Positions 6,801 to 7,369 of a stretch of DNA of 7,369 nt are shown one piece after another. The position numbers were made by a program, and so were the translations under genes. How positions within the stretch are numbered: position 1 is the stretch's first letter; each line of letters starts with the position of its first letter. Below the pieces are notes generated by a model, which had not been told where the DNA came from, did no database searches, and worked only from the letters and a program-made list of their open reading frames with translations. The stretch spans positions 1-7,369 of the forward strand of contig NZ_SJDU01000086.1 in the NCBI RefSeq assembly GCF_005518285.1. The letters are read 5' to 3'. Source of the DNA: Brachyspira catarrhinii (GTDB lineage: Bacteria > Spirochaetota > Brachyspiria > Brachyspirales > Brachyspiraceae).

Positions 6801-6893
6801 AAATCCGCGGCTAAAAAATCCGCCGTTAAAAAGTTGGCAAGTAAAAAAGCCGCTTCTAAAAAAACTACTCCAAAGAAAAAAAGCGGAAGATAA
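3891..6893 (+). CDS. ppdK: Pyruvate, phosphate dikinase with lysine-rich C-terminal tail
   Basis: The enzyme reversibly converts pyruvate + ATP + phosphate to PEP + AMP + pyrophosphate in the cytosol. In fermenters it often runs glycolytically to make ATP from PEP and PPi. The ATP-grasp nucleotide domain spans about residues 1-375 (LLGGKGLGLAQM at 24-35, SVRSGAAISMPGMMDT at 95-110). The swivelling phosphohistidine domain is about 425-545, with GGATSHAAVVARG and catalytic H490. The PEP/pyruvate barrel is about 560-936, with GLCRTEHMFF (R598), RLLDPPLHEF (R685), GTMIEVPRAA (E812), GTNDLTQ (N835, D836) and GICGEHGGDP with catalytic C898. All key residues are present. The family usually ends near SPYRVPIARLAAAQ at about 875-900 residues. 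Here an extra charged segment lies at about 621-655, and about 60 residues of Lys/Ala/Ser repeats follow residue 940. It is a single-gene unit with a consensus promoter and its own terminator. Confidence 0.97.
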   Translation: MASRKMVYFFGNGKSEGAKETKALLGGKGLGLAQMTESKVPVPAGFTITTEVCDYYSKNKSYPNGLEKLVDENIKKLERAMNMEFGNEQKPLLVSVRSGAAISMPGMMDTILNLGINEKVVNGMIKKTNNPRFAWDAYRRFIQMFGDVAMGVDHEKFEHILQNAKNSIADRVGKPAKEVKDTDLNVEDLKEVVVKYKEMYKREMGEDFPEEPKVQLWHAINAVFRSWNNPRAEAYRKLNDIRNLLGTAVNVQAMVFGNMGDTSATGVCFSRNPATGENKFYGEFLINAQGEDVVAGIRTPQEITLEGSLDWAKNNNVSEFERKEKFPSLEEVMPNVYKQLVSYKNQLEKYYSDMQDMEFTIQEGKLYMLQTRNGKRTAAAAVRIAVELAEAKIISKEEAIMRVNPSDLDQLLHPTFDPNAKKSATILAKGLNASPGAAVGKVVFAADRAEKQKEAGENVILVRIETSPEDIKGMNAAEGILTARGGATSHAAVVARGMGKCCVAGCSALDIDYSSNPPSMKVGNEIVKEGDYISIDGSTGEVMLGQVATKEAEMSEDFKKLMKWADDIRKLEVHTNADTPHDARIARSFGAEGIGLCRTEHMFFNADRIKSVRQLILVAEDVKQLQAQINEAERAGKNNLVSELQNAYREPKRLYDEALNNLFPMQMEDFIGIFKAMDGYPVTVRLLDPPLHEFIPHEDSQLEELSNDMGVPFDKLRAIRDSLHEFNPMLGHRGCRLGITYPEIYDMQARAIIEAAVKVSKDGVKVHPEIMIPLVGTLKELKMIKDRIIKIADEVFEKEGVKVSYKVGTMIEVPRAALVADKIATEAEFFSFGTNDLTQMGGGFSRDDAGKFLKDYVDKEIYEKDPFQSLDQEGIGELLKIGVEKGRATNKKLTIGICGEHGGDPATVMFCHNIGLNYVSCSPYRVPIARLAAAQGVITQKQEVKKSVKKAVKKASKNIKKAVKKASKTVKSAAKKSAVKKLASKKAASKKTTPKKKSGR
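6711..6890 (+). repeat. ppdK: Lysine-rich histone-H1-like tail of PPDK
   Basis: Residues 941-1000 contain 25 Lys, about 10 Ala and 8 Ser and only one acidic residue (E943). Two tandem 11-residue units, KAVKKASKNIK (950-960) and KAVKKASKTVK (961-971), are followed by diverged KSAAKK/SKKAASKK units ending TTPKKKSGR. The composition resembles histone-H1-like and HU-tail sequences that bind nucleic acid. Its role on a metabolic enzyme is unknown to me. Confidence 0.85.
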
Positions 6894-6919
6894 ATTAAAG
6901 ATAATTTTTTGAAGTTTTG

Positions 6920-6955
6920 GGCTTGCATATTTTTTGTATGCGAGCCTTATTTTTT
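6920..6955 (+). terminator. Rho-independent terminator of ppdK
   Basis: A 10-bp stem, GGCTTGCATA (6920-6929) with TATGCGAGCC (6937-6946) and one T-G pair, closes a 7-nt loop. It is followed by TTATTTTTT. It begins 26 bp after the ppdK stop. Confidence 0.9.
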
Positions 6956-6968
6956 GCAATTTAAATGC

Positions 6969-6996
6969 TTGATATATTTTTAAATAATGTTATAAT
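6969..6996 (+). promoter_or_regulatory. Candidate promoter P1 downstream of ppdK
   Basis: TTGATA (6969-6974), 16 bp, TATAAT (6991-6996). It lies just past the ppdK terminator, and its start would be near 7003, inside the left arm of an inverted repeat. AT-rich sequence raises the chance of accidental matches. Confidence 0.5.
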
Positions 6997-6998
6997 TT

Positions 6999-7030
6999 TA
7001 GCAATTGTTAGATATTTAAATTAATTGCTA
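6999..7030. promoter_or_regulatory. 8-bp perfect inverted repeat between the two candidate promoters
   Basis: TAGCAATT (6999-7006) and AATTGCTA (7023-7030) are separated by 16 bp. The block starts just after the P1 -10 box and abuts the P2 -35 box at 7031, a position suited to an operator. In RNA made from P1 it would form a weak hairpin. Confidence 0.4.
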
Positions 7031-7058
7031 TTGACAATTTTTTTAAATATCGTATAAT
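7031..7058 (+). promoter_or_regulatory. Candidate promoter P2 with full consensus hexamers
   Basis: TTGACA (7031-7036), 16 bp, TATAAT (7053-7058). A start near 7065 would give a leader of about 65 nt before the ATG at 7130. It resembles P1 in sequence, 62 bp upstream, as if duplicated. Confidence 0.6.
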
Positions 7059-7078
7059 ATAATTAAAATAAACGAAAA

Positions 7079-7099
7079 ACCGAAAAGAAAAATTTCGGT
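7079..7099. other. Hairpin ACCGAAA/TTTCGGT: plus-strand leader fold or minus-strand terminator
   Basis: A 7-bp perfect stem (7079-7085 with 7093-7099) closes a 7-nt A-rich loop. Read on the plus strand it is followed by CTTTGGG, a poor terminator tail. Read on the minus strand it is followed by TTTT, CG, TTTATTTT, which suits a rho-independent terminator for a gene coming from the right. Direction is unresolved. Confidence 0.5.
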
Positions 7100-7129
7100 C
7101 TTTGGGTAATTAACGGGAGATAAATTCTC

Positions 7130-7204
7130 ATGAAGAACAGAACAGAACAGAACAGAACAGAACAGAACAGAACAGAACAGAACAGAACCATTATTGTATT
7201 CTAA
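7130..7204 (+). CDS. Candidate 24-codon ORF spanning a pentanucleotide repeat (possible phase-variable 5' end)
   Basis: I do not recognise this peptide. GGGAG (7115-7119) lies 10 nt before ATG 7130, a slightly long spacing. The translation is MKN, then RTEQN three times, then RTIIVF and a TAA at 7202. The repeat unit is 5 bp, so each gain or loss shifts the reading frame. With one unit fewer (or two more) the ATG would read into a frame that stays open from the repeat to the window edge. With one unit more it would stop after PLLYSK. Upstream are two candidate promoters. Alternatives are that the ORF is fortuitous, or that this is the 3' untranslated part of a minus-strand gene. Expression is unproven. 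Confidence 0.3.
   Translation: MKNRTEQNRTEQNRTEQNRTIIVF
7134..7188 (+). repeat. Pentanucleotide tandem repeat, 11 units of AGAAC
   Basis: 55 bp are perfectly periodic at 5 bp (unit AGAAC, equivalent to AACAG), the only perfect short tandem repeat of this size in the window. Perfect copies suggest recent slippage. Any frame through it is stop-free and encodes RTEQN-type pentapeptides. Confidence 0.97.
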
Positions 7205-7232
7205 ATGATAATTCTTGTCGATTTTCTTTATC

Positions 7233-7369
7233 TCAATTTTTCAATACATTTAATTTTTTAATATTTTTTAATCCGAGCGATTTAAAAAAATATAATATCA
7301 AATTAGTTAAAACCTTTTTAACTTCAATCAATTTCGATAGCTTATCAAGGAAAATAAAAAATCCTTGTT
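7233..7369 (-). CDS. Possible C-terminal end of a minus-strand protein (partial)
   Basis: A minus-strand frame is open from the window edge to a TGA at 7235-7233, giving 44 residues that end LGLKNIKKLNVLKN. The composition is Lys/Leu-rich, a common style for C-termini in AT-rich genomes, and first codon positions favour purines slightly more than in the opposing plus frame. The hairpin at 7079-7099 followed by T-runs on this strand could terminate it. It would then converge with ppdK. No family is recognisable from this piece, and it is mutually exclusive with the plus-strand reading as the main gene. Confidence 0.35.
   Translation of the reverse strand, partial: QGFFIFLDKLSKLIEVKKVLTNLILYFFKSLGLKNIKKLNVLKN
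7346..7367. other. Small hairpin at the window edge
   Basis: CAAGGA (7346-7351) and TCCTTG (7362-7367) form a 6-bp stem with a 10-nt A-rich loop, followed by TT at the edge. It could be the start of a plus-strand terminator, which would weigh against a long plus-strand gene here, or chance. Confidence 0.25.

Larger units (their letters stand above)
7189..7369 (+). other. Open frame beyond the repeat, out of frame with the ATG at 7130
   Basis: The frame starting CAT TAT TGT at 7189 has no stop for 60 codons up to the window edge, in sequence that is about 20% G+C. Going upstream it is open through the repeat to 7114, but it contains no ATG. The predicted residues are rich in Phe, Asn, Ser and Leu and contain no Gly, Ala, Glu or Met, which is unusual for a real protein and argues for caution. 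I recognise no family. Confidence 0.25.

Noticed and set aside
3897..6959. Several minus-strand open frames of 61-153 codons across ppdK
   Set aside because: All are antisense to a fully conserved enzyme. The longest (6498-6959) is Phe/Arg-rich because it mirrors Lys codons, and it runs through the terminator.

Overview
The window is AT-rich DNA from a low-GC bacterium. Cues are strong TTGACA/TATAAT-type promoters, a lipoprotein with a relaxed lipobox, and a bacterial-type pyruvate phosphate dikinase. Together with the gene content they fit a spirochaete, Brachyspira in particular. That assignment is inference from style, not from a marker gene.

Layout from left to right. (1) The 3' part of an iron-type alcohol dehydrogenase of the YqhD/butanol dehydrogenase family lies on the plus strand, cut by the window edge. 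(2) Converging on it, with overlapping stop codons, is a minus-strand operon of a MATE multidrug exporter followed by a MarR-family regulator. Its promoter is near-consensus and overlaps a tandem 15-bp repeat that is a good candidate for the autoregulatory operator. (3) About 170 bp of structured, relatively GC-rich intergenic repeat carries two elements that share a TTGCGAGC core. (4) A minus-strand OmpA-like lipoprotein has an Asn/Thr pentapeptide linker and an enlarged peptidoglycan-binding loop. (5) Diverging from it, ppdK is read from a 12/12 consensus promoter with an exact 17-bp spacer. Its product is 1000 residues long because a roughly 60-residue lysine-rich, histone-H1-like tail is attached to a complete enzyme. 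It ends at a clear rho-independent terminator.

(6) The last 410 bp hold no certain gene but are the most unusual stretch. They contain two tandem plus-strand promoters around an 8-bp inverted repeat, a hairpin, a GGGAG/ATG start, and 11 units of a pentanucleotide repeat. Beyond the repeat, one reading frame stays open to the window edge. The ATG now runs to a stop after 24 codons, and loss of one 5-bp unit would join it to the open frame. This is the arithmetic of a phase-variable contingency locus. A rival reading is the 3' end of a minus-strand gene with its own terminator. Both are given.

Functionally the genes do not form one system. There is a redox enzyme fragment, a regulated drug-efflux operon, an envelope anchor protein, and a central carbon enzyme interconverting pyruvate and PEP with ATP/AMP/PPi.
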